Positions 43,023-55,190 of a stretch of DNA of 64,000 nucleotides are shown piece by piece. The notes under the pieces are model-generated. The model was not told the DNA's origin. It saw nothing but the letters and a program-made list of their open reading frames with translations, and ran no database searches. The translations under genes and the position numbers were made by a program. Position 1 is the stretch's first letter; every line of letters begins with the position of its first letter. The stretch is from contig WNNJ02000939.1 of assembly GCA_012934845.2 (NCBI GenBank), forward strand, positions 1 to 64,000, given 5' to 3'. Source of the DNA: Pomphorhynchus laevis. Lineage: Eukaryota > Acanthocephala > Palaeacanthocephala > Echinorhynchida > Pomphorhynchidae.

Positions 43023-44490
43023 ATCGAAATTAATACATTAAAACAACTTTCTGATTATATAAAAAAATACTTAAAGTAATAAAAGCACACTTCAAGAAAT
43101 GTTGTAGAGTAATCGAAATTATTACTGGTATAAAACACTATTTCACTATTTATTCTACGAAAGAATTTTTAGAACTCACAAAAGGGGTAAATTTTTAGAA
43201 TATAAATACGTACGATTTTAGTATGCTTTATACAAATCTAGATTAAGTAGATATTAAAGATTCATAAGAAAAATAAATTAATTTTATATTCGGAAAAATA
43301 TATACATATATATGTTATAATAACTATAACGCATATCTAACAAAAATTAAACCATTAAGTAAATATAAATATATGGATAAAATTGAATTAATAGAATCCT
43401 TAAATATTTTAATAAATCTAAATCATTTAAAAGTAGGGACAGCTATATTTAGACAAGTAAAAGGTGTTCCAATGGGTGGTAATAGTAGCCCAATTATAGC
43501 TGACTTGTTTTTAAGCTTTATAGAATATGAATTTGTTCATAACTGTGTAAAAACTAAATCTAAACAATATAAATATATGAAATATATGTTTCGATACAAT
43601 GATGATATATGTGTATTTAATTCTAAGAATTTTTATTCTATAAAGATATATAATAAATGCTACGATAATAGCATTTATTCAATAAGCGAACAAATTTAAC
43701 TAAATAGACTCATTCTTCATAAAAACAATATTAACGATAAAGGAGGTATATATATTGATATGAACATTAAATTAACATTAACTAAAACTACTATTAATTT
43801 ATATCGTAAAGATGACATATTTAAATTTACAAGAAACATATTTTTGCATGAGCATTCATGCATACCATATAATATAAAATATAATACATTAAATAACGAA
43901 CTTTTAAGAATTGCAACAATATGCGATGATTTATTAGATAAATATTTTAAACCAGGTTACTATAAAAATAAAATCAAACAGAAAATAGTAAAATATATAA
44001 ATCAGCACAATAATATAAAAAATAAATTTAAAATCATTAGCGGAAAATTTGTATGGATGGATCATATATAATATACTTTGTATTAGAATAAGATACTAGA
44101 TAATTAAATTTCCTCAGATGAAATACGTTATTATAATGTATTTTGCCCTGCTGCGATGTTCGGTGAAGGAATAGGGATCAAAACATGATAGCATAACGAT
44201 TCCTTCTGATGATTTTTAATCCTTATTATGATACATCATCTGTTATTTATTAGTCAATTCATAAAAATTGACTTACATTTTAAATTTAAATTTTAGATTT
44301 TTACTTGATATATTAAGATTATATAATTATTTTTTAAATAATAAAATCGATATAAATAATAAAATCGTATATACCAATTTTTATTATTTATAATTATTTT
44401 ATTATTTAATTATTCGATTTTTTAACATTCTTTTTAATTTATAAATAATATAATATGCGTAGACTCAGTTAGCTGATCTGATTTACCATT
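43023..44490 (+). mobile_element. P1 Penelope-like element, RT and tail
   Basis: This copy holds the middle and end of the RT and the complete tail. The long frame 43373-43699 starts MDKIELIESL and contains RQVKGVPMGGNSSPIIADLF (motif B) and a motif C that reads YNDD instead of the YIDD of other copies. 43760-44071 gives the post-catalytic block and ends at WMDHI. The tail palindrome (44100-44280) is diverged, and the terminus GCGTAGACTCAGTTAGCTGA lies at 44458-44477. Upstream, 43023-43370 aligns with the KCTLKPLS to YNNYNAYLTKIK region but is decayed. The copy has a handful of interruptions. Confidence 0.8.
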
Positions 44491-44853
44491 TAAAGTAACT
44501 CACAAAGTATATAAAGTAGAAATTTATCGAAATTTCAGTAAGTTTCAATAAAAAAATCTGTTTACAATAAAACAAATTTTAAGAATGATAATAAATATTA
44601 AAATTAATCATAAGTTATGTATTTTAGCAATATAATATTTTAATAAAATAAAAAAATTTAATACAAATATTTTATATAAATGAAATGTATATTTAATACA
44701 AGAACGTTTTAATAAAATAATTAAAAAAAATAAATCATTGCATTATTACTAAAAAACATTTAATTTTTATTAAATTTTTATTATTTCATAATTTTTATCA
44801 TTTTCATTTTATTTATCAATAAAATGTGATAAAATTATTATTTTTTATAATAA
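44491..44853. other. Very AT-rich spacer
   Basis: Almost pure A/T with AAATAAA and TTTTATTAAA words and no coding or structural signal that stands out. Confidence 0.4.
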
Positions 44854-45250
44854 TCAAAAAACGGGGGAGGGGCAAATAATTTGAGAACGAAATGATTGGA
44901 ATTCAAGTAATTCATAATCTATGAATTTGTAAAATAACATGTTCACAAATTTGCTAGAAATGCATACATTTTGATAAAATGTGAAAATGTCACTTATCGG
45001 AGAAATGTTTCTCTTAAATGAGAAGATTTTTGCCAATAATAAAATATTGTCAGACGATTTGAAACTACAGAAATGTGTAATTTCTATGCTGAATTTATGC
45101 TGTTTAATTCTTTTGGGCAAACCTTGGACGGTTTGTACAATATACACTTTTTACATTTTAAACAGTTTAACGATTAGCAACCTGAAGAAGAACATATGTA
45201 TGGACATATTTATGTATTGTGCTATCAGAACAAATATGTTCAAACCAACT
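44854..45250 (-). mobile_element. PLE GIY-YIG endonuclease fragment
   Basis: The minus strand gives, across one frame change, LNCLKCKK then VYIVQTVQGLPKRIKQHK. CxxC followed by YIxQTxxxLxxRIxxHK is the core of the GIY-YIG domain of PLEs. Further along come KSSDNILLLAKIFSFKRN and KFIDYELLEFQSF, the variable C-terminal half. It is more similar in style to canonical C-terminal PLE nucleases than to anything attached to P1. It lies beyond the 3' end of the adjoining P1 array, so it probably belongs to another element. Confidence 0.55.
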
Positions 45251-45261
45251 CGTAAAGTATA

Positions 45262-47335
45262 TAATTAAGATTAACTGAGTCTACGTATTTTATACTATCT
45301 AAATATTAAAAATAATAATAAATAAAAATTAAATAATTATATAATTAATAATTACATGTTACGTTTACATTTAAATCGTTATAATTAACTTCGTTTAATA
45401 AAGCTTTTTGCATATGAAGACAAAGTTATTACTAGCTTTATCAATAGTTGTTATTATATAGTTATCCTTTAATTTAGTAAGTTATTTATACATATCTTTA
45501 TTAATTTTATCTTTCCTTTTATAATTGTTTGTTATTTTCATTTTATTTTTAATTTTATCAAATATATAATCTTTCCAAATTTTTATCTTAGATATATTCG
45601 AGCTTTCACTATTAATTAGTTTACCAAAGTAAGCATATATTTTAAATATTTATATAATTTAGATTTATTTTTTAAAAGTTATAAACAAATTCATATTCTA
45701 TAAAGCTTAAAAACAAGTCAGCTATAATTGGGCTACTATTAACACTTATCGGAACACTTTTTATTTGTCTAAATATAGATATTTCTACCTTTAAATTATT
45801 TTGATTTATTAAAATATTTGAAGATTCTATCAATTCAATTTTATCCATATATTTTTATTTACTTGATAGGTTTAATTTTCGTTAGATATGCGTTATAGTT
45901 ATTATAACATATATATGTATATATTTTTCCGAATGTAAGATTAATTAATTTTATGTAATTTTAGATTCCAATATAATATGTGTATAGTTTTATTATCTAA
46001 TTCAACCTTTATACCCTTTTTATCCATTATAGGATAATGACTTGTAATAATTGTTTCTAAACTTAACTCACTGCGTTCATATGTTGGATTTCCATTTAAA
46101 TCATTAGAATTAACCTCTTTTATCAGCATATCATAATAAAGATTTTGCATATGAAGACAAAGTTATTACTAGCTTTATCAATAGTTGTTATTATATAGTT
46201 ATCCTTTAATTTAGTAAGTTCTTTATACATATCTTTATTAATTTTATCTTTTCTTTTATAATTGTTTGTTATTTTCATTTTATTTTTAATTTTATCAAAT
46301 ATATAATCTTTCCAAATTTTTATCTTAGATATATTCGAGCTTTCACTATTAATCAGCTTACTAAAGTAATCATTTAAGTTATTATATAACGAATTGTAAA
46401 TTTTATTTTTGTCGTTGTTATTATTTAATCTATATTTATACCCTTTTGATATCTATATTATACGGTTACTAAGTTATCAACTTAATAATGATGATAAATA
46501 TTAATAAATATTAATAAATATTTATATAATGAATATATTTATTTTGTATTTATATTTAAATCATTAGAATTAACTTTCTTCATCAGTATATCATAATAAA
46601 GCTTTTTGCATATGAAGACAAGGTTATTACTAGCTTCATCAATAGTTGTTATTATATAGTTATCCTTTAATTTAGTAAGTTCTGTTTACATATCTTTATT
46701 AATTTTATCTTTCCTTTAATAATTGTTTGTTATTTTCCTTTTATTTTTAATTTTATCAAATATATAATCTTTATGATTTTTATGTAATTTTGGATTCCAA
46801 TATAATATAGGTATAGTTTTATTATCTAATTCAACCTTTATACCCTTTTTATCCATTATAGAACAGTGACTTGTAATAATTGTTTCTAAACTCAACTCAC
46901 TACGTTCATATGTTGGATTTACATTTAAATCATTAGAATTAACCTCTTTCATTAGTATATCATAATAAAGCTTTTTGTATGAAGACAAAGTTATTACTAG
47001 CTTTATCAATAGTTGTTATTATATAGTTATCCTTTAATTTAGTAAGTTCTTTATACATATCTTTATTAATTTTATCTTTTCTTTTATAATTGTTTGTTAT
47101 TTTCATTTTATTTTTAATTTTATCAAATATATAATCTTTCCAAATATTAATCTTTGATGTATTTAAGCTTTCATTATTAATCAGCTTACCAAAGTAAGCA
47201 TTTAAATCATTATATAACGAATTGTAAATTTTATTTCTATTGTTTTTATTTTTTAATATAATAATATTTAATTTATACCGATTTGATAGCTTTTTCCTTA
47301 ATTCATTGTATTCAATTAATACTAGATTAATAAAG
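45262..47335 (-). mobile_element. Scrambled P1 array: repeated 5' halves in minus orientation
   Basis: After a P1 terminus at 45265 (TTAACTGAGTCTACGTATTT), the minus strand carries four partial copies of the P1 N-terminal region (45380-45640, 46140-46440, 46590-46735, 46960-47330), recognised by IWKDYIFDKIKNKMKI, YKRKDKINKDMYKEL and TTIDKASNN. It also carries two copies of the next block (45941-46150, 46770-46960; NPTYERSELSLETIITSH, IPILYWN). One motif B piece lies at 45690-45860. All share orientation. The best N-terminus, 47330-47100, shows LRKKLSNRYKLN and NSLYNDLNAYFGKLINNESL ahead of IWKDYIF. Confidence 0.75.
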
Positions 47336-48560
47336 AATTAATATATTAAATTAAAAAAATAAATATAATGAATAAATATTAATAAATATTTATATAATGA
47401 TGATATATTATTATATATTATTATTTTTATTTATTATTATTTTTATTTTTATATTGCCTTTATTAGCATTTTATTGCCTTTTATTTTTATCTCGTTTGAA
47501 CTGGTTCGGGTCGCTTCTGCGTATCTACGATCTCCACGTTCAACAAGGGGAAAGCCAAGTATGTATTGAAATCAGCAATGTCGATTATTTCACATATTAC
47601 CGCTTAAAGTCGTTATTATTAAAAATAAAATTATAAACCATTGTAAACCTTTTGAGGGTAACCTGCGAAATTTTTTTATATTAACAAAATATTTTATTTG
47701 TTTTTGCAAATATATAAATCATCAAAATATTATTAAAAGTAAATTTGAGTTATAAAGTGGAAATTTTTACGAATAATTTACTCTGTGTTCGAATAATGAA
47801 CCTGATGACTCATCAGTTTTTCATTATCGCTTTTAATATTTATTCTAAGAATTTTACGTATGGCTAAGATTCGAAAGAAACGCAAGCATTTGGTCCCGCT
47901 GATATTTTGAATTAAGGAACAGGTACCGAAATCTGATAACATGGCAGTTCATACAGATGATCTCTAACCTTAATTATTGCACATGGTATATATTATCTAT
48001 TAATAAATTCATAAATATTGAGTTTTAAAAATTTAATTGAAAAACCAATTAAATTAGTAATTTAAAACCAATTAGTAATTTGTAAAAAATCCTTACATTT
48101 ATTGTCGTTTCATTTTTTAGAAAAGCATCTTTATCCTATCAGATAATTACTGTATCTTAATACCAACTCATCGTTTTGATTCATTTTTGTATTTTATTTT
48201 TACTGTTAAATGTAAAAGACATCAAAATGTAAAGTTAGTATTAAAAATGTAATATCAATATTCGTAAATTCAGCAGTTAAGTTAGGTTTCATTTAAAAAT
48301 GTTGTTTAATTAAATTATTAATCGGTTCATAAAAATACTGATAGATATTTACATTTTTAGCAAAATATTTAGTTTGCTGTTTTTTATTACTTTTTAATTT
48401 ATTTTTATTAATATTGCATTCAGGTCAAAAGAAATTGTTTTTTTTTTGGCGAAGCATCCCCGAGAATCGGTGATAAAAGCACAAATTTGTGGAAAGACAC
48501 TAATTCTCTAAATCCAATTAATCAAGCATAATGTTTGATCATAACGCTTAGTCATAATGA
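47336..48560. other. AT-rich spacer with a diverged P1 tail relic
   Basis: At about 47865-48050 a plus-oriented P1 tail relic is recognisable (ATTTGGTCCCGCTGATATTTT, GGTACCGAAATCTGATAACA, GATCTCTAACCTTAATTATT). A GC-richer patch at 47490-47580 (GTTCGGGTCGCTTCTGCGTA) has no known family. The rest is AT-rich without signals. Confidence 0.45.
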
Positions 48561-48573
48561 TTAGTCAAATTTG

Positions 48574-48602
48574 TACATATCCCATTAACAATGGGATATG
48601 TA
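48574..48602. repeat. Perfect 13-bp hairpin, AAC loop
   Basis: TACATATCCCATT, AAC, AATGGGATATGTA. A perfect stem of 13 pairs with a three-base loop, unusual in this otherwise unstructured AT stretch. No T-run follows directly and no gene adjoins it; function unknown. Confidence 0.85.
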
Positions 48603-48659
48603 GAAATGTGTTGAATAATTTTGTCGAGTGGTAAGTGAAAGTGCATTTTGCCGGGTTAT

Positions 48660-48897
48660 AAGTTTACAGTTAAATTTCTGAATCTAATTAACTGATTGCA
48701 ATTTATATCTTCTGAAAAATCTAGTTTACAGTGAAATTTCTGAATCTAATTAACTGATTGCAATTTGACATCAAATTGCAATTTGATTGCAATTTGCAAT
48801 CTGAAAAATCTAAGAGAAACAAATAGAGGACGTAATAAAATTAATTAGTCGTTATTGGATCATAAAATTAATTGATCGTTATTGGATCATAAAATTC
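48660..48897. repeat. Local tandem duplications
   Basis: The block AGTTTACAGTNAAATTTCTG with AATCTAATTAACTGATTGCA occurs at about 48660 and 48722, followed by short reiterations of AATTGCAATTTG. At 48850-48897 TCGTTATTGGATCATAAAAT is duplicated. These are simple slippage-type repeats. Confidence 0.7.
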
Positions 48898-48929
48898 AAA
48901 ATTAATCAAGCTTACGAATCAATCAAGCT

Positions 48930-50258
48930 AAAGAATTATGAAGATCAGAGGAATGCCGAGAACTAGGAAGACATTGATGAAAAAATTTCGTCACAAATCA
49001 AAATACCAATGGCGCCGAGAGTCAAACTAGTCCCAAACTAGATATTGCTTCGTCTGCCTATGAACGACATGATGTTGCGTGCAGTAAATCTGGATCCGAT
49101 GTATGGACTAATGTTGCTATGCTATCTAGTTCTAAATATCTGCTGTTGAGGAGGTTTATTTGTGGATTTTGCAACTTTGAGATACTTTTTGGATATGTAA
49201 GGAGTCGCTGTTTCGATCAAGGTGATAATGCAATTGTAGCCGACTTGTCCGATGGCCTGCTATCAAACATTATTCAACATTTACAATATCAATCACCTCA
49301 ACGTGATCCGACAGTAACACCTGATTCATCTGTAGATTTTACGTCAATTTTCGGATGCATTATCCACACAAAGATCACAAACAACGTAGTTGGATCGAGA
49401 TACAAGCCCGTTGTATGTTTCAATATTGCTCAAGTTGATCAATTAATTAACAGGACAAAAGACGAATGCAATACAAGTAGATTCACTTGGCTTTGTCATC
49501 GAAATCACTCTGCCTCCTCCGAGACAATTGAGATATTAAAAGGACGATCGATTGACGTCCACGTTTATTAAAAGCCGTTATTTTTTCTCAAACGGTAGGA
49601 TCATTGAAATTAGAGATTATAGGTTGAAGTGTCAGAAATTTAGGGTATTTTGTGATCTATCTCAGGAGCAGCGGAAACTGCTACATGAATCACGGCTATT
49701 AAAGTATTGCGAACAGGGTGATTATGACTTATGCATACGAAATTTCGGGTGTTTCATCGCGAACATCTGTTCGAGGGGATCATGTTTGCATTTAAAGCAC
49801 TATACCTGGTATTCACTGGAGGTCAATTTCCAAGATTGCATAGGCTCATTAATCAACTTTGAGGAAGTTCAGAAACACTGACGGGAAAAAATGTTACTAG
49901 TACATATACTATATTCCTCGTCGCTTACAACAATGCACGTAATGTAGTCTTTAAATTTGATGAAAGCCGGTGTGGGGTAATGATTCTCAAGCCGCATATA
50001 TTTTCCATCTTTGAGACGTAGCTACATATTAACATTGGCGATTGCTCGATTATACCTGATTACTACTGAATTAGGTTATATCGAGATGGTGGTCGCCGCA
50101 GTGGAAGTATCTTGATATATCTGTGACCACTTAGAGAGATGTTATCAAACTTGCTGATGTTGGCGGATCTTGTGAGTGCTTGTTTGTAAAACTGTGTGCT
50201 GGTGGTTATCGCTTAGTTGCGTGCACGCTGTATTATTCCCCGAATTTTTAATAATAAT
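48930..50258 (+). mobile_element. LINE fragment: ORF1 and start of endonuclease, decayed
   Basis: Two consecutive open frames, 49119-49571 and 49552-49881, overlap by 20 bp. The second has CQKFRVFCDLSQEQRKLLHE and GDYDLCIRNFGCFI, like the C-terminal domain of LINE ORF1 proteins (LTxxQRxxxxxL...GExxLxIRxxxG). The first contains a Ser/Thr-rich middle and RFTWLCHRNHSAS, not clearly assignable. Near 50165-50255 CECLFVKLCAGGYRLVACTL followed by YYSPN is an AP-endonuclease block. Order and style fit a LINE B/C-like 5' part. It ends where the 3' end of LINE E begins. Confidence 0.5.
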
Positions 50259-50334
50259 AGATTTTCTTAAAATAAAATATACACGATAATAAGTTCAGTT
50301 AAATAGAGGAAAACAAACAAAACTGAATTTAAAT

Positions 50335-53300
50335 TATTCGTTTAACATCTACTTATCATCCTCTTCTTTACGGCCTCAGGTCCGAAGGGATCTGAGCCCC
50401 ACAGCCGATCCAACACACCGCTCCACGACTGAACCACCCGGGGTCTTTCACCCCCACCGAAGAGTCCAATCGAGGCGGACTATGCCGAGTAAACGAGATA
50501 TGAGCACCTGAGAAATCTTAGCCTTTGCTCTGAGGGACGTTCTATAGAAAAGAAGACTAATCCCGAGATAGCCAAAGTGTCCCAGAGGCACACCTGAGTT
50601 TTCCCATTCAATGACAGATGCTGGGTCCGTTTCGGAGCCCATCTAGCTCTCTTCATGATACGTTTAAGTATATCCAGGTCGGATTTCGCCGACCAGTTAA
50701 CCGTAACGGCGAACCCCAGCTATTTTACTCGACTCGTGAAAACAGGGATGGGTTGATTAGTCAAAATGGAGGAGAGTGCGTATCTCTTAAGTTTTTGCTT
50801 TGTTGCAGGGGCGCCATGAAAAACAACCACCTGCGATTTAGCGGAGTTTAAAATAGGATTGGACCTGGGTAACTGGTATTTTAATCTTAAAAAGAAACGG
50901 CTGATGTCCGAGACTACGTCTTTAAACCTGCTTCCAGAGAACAGGGATGTGGTATCATCAGCGTATACAACTAGATGTTGATGGCGTTTAAATTTTTGTA
51001 AAGTCAGGGCCGTCTTCATAATAGAATCGTTTAGTGTACATCAGTATCTCTACCCTGTTAACAATTCTCACAGGCAACCCGAGGAACCTGAGAGAAGAGA
51101 TAACAAAGGGAATTGAGATGCGGTCAAATGCAGCAGAAAAATCAAGGAAAACAGCCACAGCAAGTTGATGACTATTATCATGACAGAACTGATGAACTTC
51201 ACCTACAGCTAAATAAACCGAGCGACCTTTGACGAACCCATGGAAACTTGGTGGGATTAAATTTCGCATACTTAAATGATCGCGGATTCTACGCGCAAGC
51301 GCTTTTTCGTAGATTGATACGAGGGAATTTTGAATTGATATAGGCCGCAGGTCTTTAAGACATGAGACCGGATTTTTCTTAGGTATAAATATACGTTTAC
51401 TAATGTTGATGCCGGCCACATCAGAAGGAGCGGCTAATAGCATTGTTACGGCCACTTATCTTCTTTGATCAGCTGTCAAAAGCTTACAGACACGAGAAGA
51501 GAGTGGAGCGACGGATTTAGAGGTGTCCGGAAGAGGCCCCCGTGAGTTAAGGATATATGTGTAGATAAATCCCTACTTCTGAAATCTCCCTAAGGCGGGA
51601 TTGGCTGAGGATATCGAGTAGCTTCATAATTATGTAGGGATAGTGTCTCCTCTAAAACTTTATCAAGACCTATATTGCTAATCCAACCCAATGCCGTATC
51701 CCGCCAACAATCGAATTTATCCTTAAATATCTTCCAGAAGGAAGACTGGGCAGGATTAAGGGAAGCAATATTTGTCCTATCCTTCCTCAGTTGGAACCTA
51801 TATCTAGTGCTCCAATATTCTTTCGAGAGAACTTGCCTGGCAGAAGCAGAGAGATTGGGAAGACGGAGCATATATGCTAAGGTCTTGAGTTTTGTCGAAG
51901 TGGGACTGTAGATACGACCTTTATAAGTTGTCGAAAGCATCGCGTTAGCTTGCAGAGAGGTAGGAATTAAATTCGGTTAGACTCTCATTTTCAATTCGGG
52001 GAAAGCTTGGATAGTTGCCTGAAAGAAAGCCACTCTGATTGGATGAAAGTGGAATCTTTTTTTTAAGCAGCGTATCCTCTTCTATCCGCAAGCGAATCAA
52101 GTCATGAGAGGTGGACAGATGTTGACGCGACTGCTCCGTACAATGGAGTTTTAACAACCACCTCTTATGGAGCAGTAAGAAGTCGAGGAGTGAATTCGTT
52201 GATGTGCAATGAAACGTGGGGGACGGTGGTTTGTGAATAAGATAGTCGTTCCTGGCTCTGCGGAGTGCTGCATTAATTCAACGACCAGTTCTGTCGTTGA
52301 AGTCACCAAGTACCATGTCATAGCCGCTTTAAATAATTTTATCCAGGAGGTCACTGTTCTTGTGAATCTCCCCTGGACGGATGTAGACATTGGATATACT
52401 GACGTGTTTACCGTTCTTACCGAGTGAAACTATTAAGCAAGAAAAGGCTGGACAAGAATAGTTGAGAATGGACGATCTTAATGAGCATTACACTAAGGTT
52501 AAAAGACATTAAGATGAAGATGAGTGAGGTGGAGTTATGTACGGAGTATAGTGGGAACACATGTGCTTTGATAAGAATCGAGTAATGTCCTGGGGGAGAC
52601 GGATAGACCGCATCTCCTGAAGCACTATAACATCTGCATCTCTACCCGTTAGAAGTCTAAGGGCAGAAGCTCCTCCCAATTCCACTGAAGAATATTCAGT
52701 GAAAAAGGATCACGACTACTCTGCATTGTATTAGGACAGCTGTATGGGATTGCCTCTCCCTAGACTGAGCAAAGGGTGGAAAGGTTATTCCTTTCAAAAC
52801 TAGCACCATCAAAAGTAAGCACTTGCTCACGGGCATTATCTGCATTTCCCTTGACCATTTTCTTCCCCATTAGCAATTTCCCGATCTTTATGGGGGAACG
52901 GCATGTGCCGATGTCCCCCTTTTCTTGGAATCAGGTATAACTTGTTTTGAAAGAACGGGTGCTGAACACAGGGTAGTTGTACGAGCTGAGATCATTTCTT
53001 GCATTTTCTTAAGAGCTGAATTGGTTCTAATGTCCATAAGATGCATGATCTCGTCGTTTGGCATGCGAGAACATTTTTTTGAAAAATATTCTTCAATCTT
53101 TTTTGGCGAACGAATCAAAAAAACATCTCTATATGCTATTAAATGGATACACTTCCGGGACCAAGCGGAGTGACCCTCCCTGCAATTGGAACACAGGGGT
53201 GGAGAGGAACATATCTCCCCTGTTTCGAGACTTTTGCACGAGGTACCATACACCCCGCAGAATTTATGTCTTGAGCAGCTTGAGGACCAGTGCCCCTATT

Positions 53301-53905
53301 CGTGGTAATGATTACAATGGGAGTACGTGACGTTCTCGGAAGATATGATCTTAAATTGCAAGTTATACGGAACGGGTTTAAGTTAGACATTGCCAGTAGT
53401 TCTGCTTGATCAATAGGAGCATAACAAACCCAATAGGCAAGGGAAACCATTCCTATTAGTGGCCTAAAGCTGGAAAATTGAAGGACAATTTTAAGTCAGT
53501 GACGTCTGTTTCGTCAAGGTGCGTTGGAAGGTTCTTGATTTTAATTGATGCCATTAACAGTTTTGTTTCTACTGAACCAAAATATTTAAGATTCTAGTTA
53601 AAGTACTTAACATAATGATTCATTAGGTCCGAGGTTACAAAGGAGATTTTAACCTCCGTTTCGAAAAAATTTATACAAATAAAATTCTATTGGTGTATAA
53701 TTCTGTTAACTTTCTGAGGAAGATATGAAACAGCTTATGTCGTTTTAGATGCTGTTTCAGTGATATTACCACAATATTGTTTTGCGTTGGGAAAGGAAGA
53801 GTACCCTCACCCTGAAAATCACAAACTTTACTAACCTTGATAGCTGGAACAATAGAATTAATTGTCTTACCATTTATCTTGTCCAAAGTTGCATAAATTT
53901 CCAAG
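50335..53905 (-). mobile_element. LINE E, nearly full-length minus copy (ORF1, endonuclease, RT)
   Basis: Minus order: ORF1 (53905-52860) with SVETKLLMASIKIKNLPTHL and a zinc-knuckle region (CSNCREGHSAWSRKC). Endonuclease (52760-52160) with DVIVLQEMRSIRLPQ and VSISNVYIRPGEIHKN. Linker (52160-51590). RT (51455-50450) with KDLRPISIQNSLVSIYEKAL, FHGFVKGRS, VFLDFSAAFDRISIPFVIS and VVYADDTTSLFSG. Knuckles in ORF1 and this RT style point to the I/Jockey superfamily. Motif A (LDFSAAFD) and YADD are intact, but ORF2 is split over several frames. A plus-strand relative lies at 55.2 kb. Confidence 0.8.
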
Positions 53906-53959
53906 CATATTTTCGTTTTTTGCTAGTTTCTTTAAATTTCCGACTGTTTCACAAAACTG

Positions 53960-54215
53960 ATTCTCCGAATTTATTTTGCCCTAGTACCAGAACCAATCTA
54001 TTGCTAAGACAGTTGTCTAAGCATGATCGTTTTCTTCTAATGGGTGATTTTTAATTACCAACTGTGAAATAGGGTGATGATAGTTATCTAAACTTCTGAA
54101 CCTCGTATGCAGACAAGGAATTATATTCCTATCTTGTTGACGAGTTAATGCTCAAAACAATTCCTGATCACGCAAAAATGTCCGAGCAAACGAGCAAAAA
54201 GTGTTAGTCGGAACT
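53960..54215 (+). pseudogene. LINE AP-endonuclease fragment
   Basis: The plus strand reads LLRQLSKHDRFLLMGDF, a stop, LPTVK, a stop, then GDDSYLNF and ELYSYLVDELMLKTIP. LLMGDFNxPxVxW...xxExxFxxxLxxxxLxQ is the central block of LINE AP endonucleases. Nothing upstream or downstream continues it, so it is an isolated scrap, older than LINE E beside it. Confidence 0.55.
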
Positions 54216-54263
54216 TTCAAACGATTTACCTTCTTTCTGCAAAAAATAGCTAATACACACAAT

Positions 54264-54780
54264 TTATCGACGATTTCGATAGATTATCCAGTAATTCGTC
54301 CTGATACTAAGGTAAGTAACTGTGGTATCACATTTAATTACTTTATCATTTATATTTAACTTTACCTTAGTAAATTGAATGTCAGTATAGTTTCGGTCAC
54401 AGTAAGATATCGGTAATACGCATCGTTCATTGCATACGGATGTAAATGATGAATTAGCCATGGAAATCCTAACACAACAAGATTCTGTAGGAATACCTAG
54501 TTTTCGAATAACTGATGAATCGACAAAGTTGGAAGAGCTCCCTGTATCGATAAGAGCATCCAGCTGTTGTGTTCCAACGCGAACTTGTACCGTCATGTCG
54601 TCAAGTTTAGATGCATCACCATTTGCATTTTGACAGGATATGATATTAAGTGATTCACAGTCGGACGCGTATGGTCGAGTACTACGATTGTATTTTCGTT
54701 GAGATCGAAGCAACTTAGTTCGACAAACTTTTTCGTAGTGTCCACGTTTTAAGCAGAATGAACATTCAGCCATTTATTCT
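54264..54780 (-). mobile_element. LTR-retroelement fossil: zinc knuckle and aspartic protease region
   Basis: The minus strand shows a CCHC zinc knuckle (CSFCLKRGHYEKVC), a polar linker, and the active-site region of a retroelement aspartic protease (ALIDTGSSSNFVD), in the gag-pol order of LTR elements, most likely Ty3/gypsy-like. Only this small part is present; no LTRs, RT or integrase are seen. The element is fragmentary and not functional. A short further piece of the same sequence lies at 55067-55165. Confidence 0.7.
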
Positions 54781-55190
54781 CTCTGGTTATCACAATTTTA
54801 TTCACGAATTGTATTTACTTTAGATCTCAAACTTTTTTAAGGTTTGAACCAGCCAGACTATGAAGGAACCAGCCAGACTATGAAGATGATAACAATAACG
54901 GAAAGCAATATGATGCCACTGACAATATCGATATGAACTTGAGTTCAAAGAGGACATCAATTCCTGAGGCAAACCATCATCCCGTGACAACTAGAGAATT
55001 CTACCGACGAAGTACAAGAAGTCGAAGAAGTCCTGCATACTTCCAAAACTATCACATGGGATGAATGTGGTATCACATTTAATTACTTTATCATTTATAT
55101 TTAACTTTACCTACTATTTGTAGATTCGTGAATAAAAGCCATTTATTCTTTCTGGTTATCACAGTAACGTTTTCGCTTCTCAAAATTCTG
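54781..55190. other. Mixed interval with short fossil repeat
   Basis: It contains a direct repeat of AACCAGCCAGACTATGAAG (54847 and 54868), a polar, charged-looking stretch (54870-55060) of unknown origin, and at 55067-55165 sequence repeated from the LTR fossil to the left. No independent gene is recognised. Confidence 0.45.
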
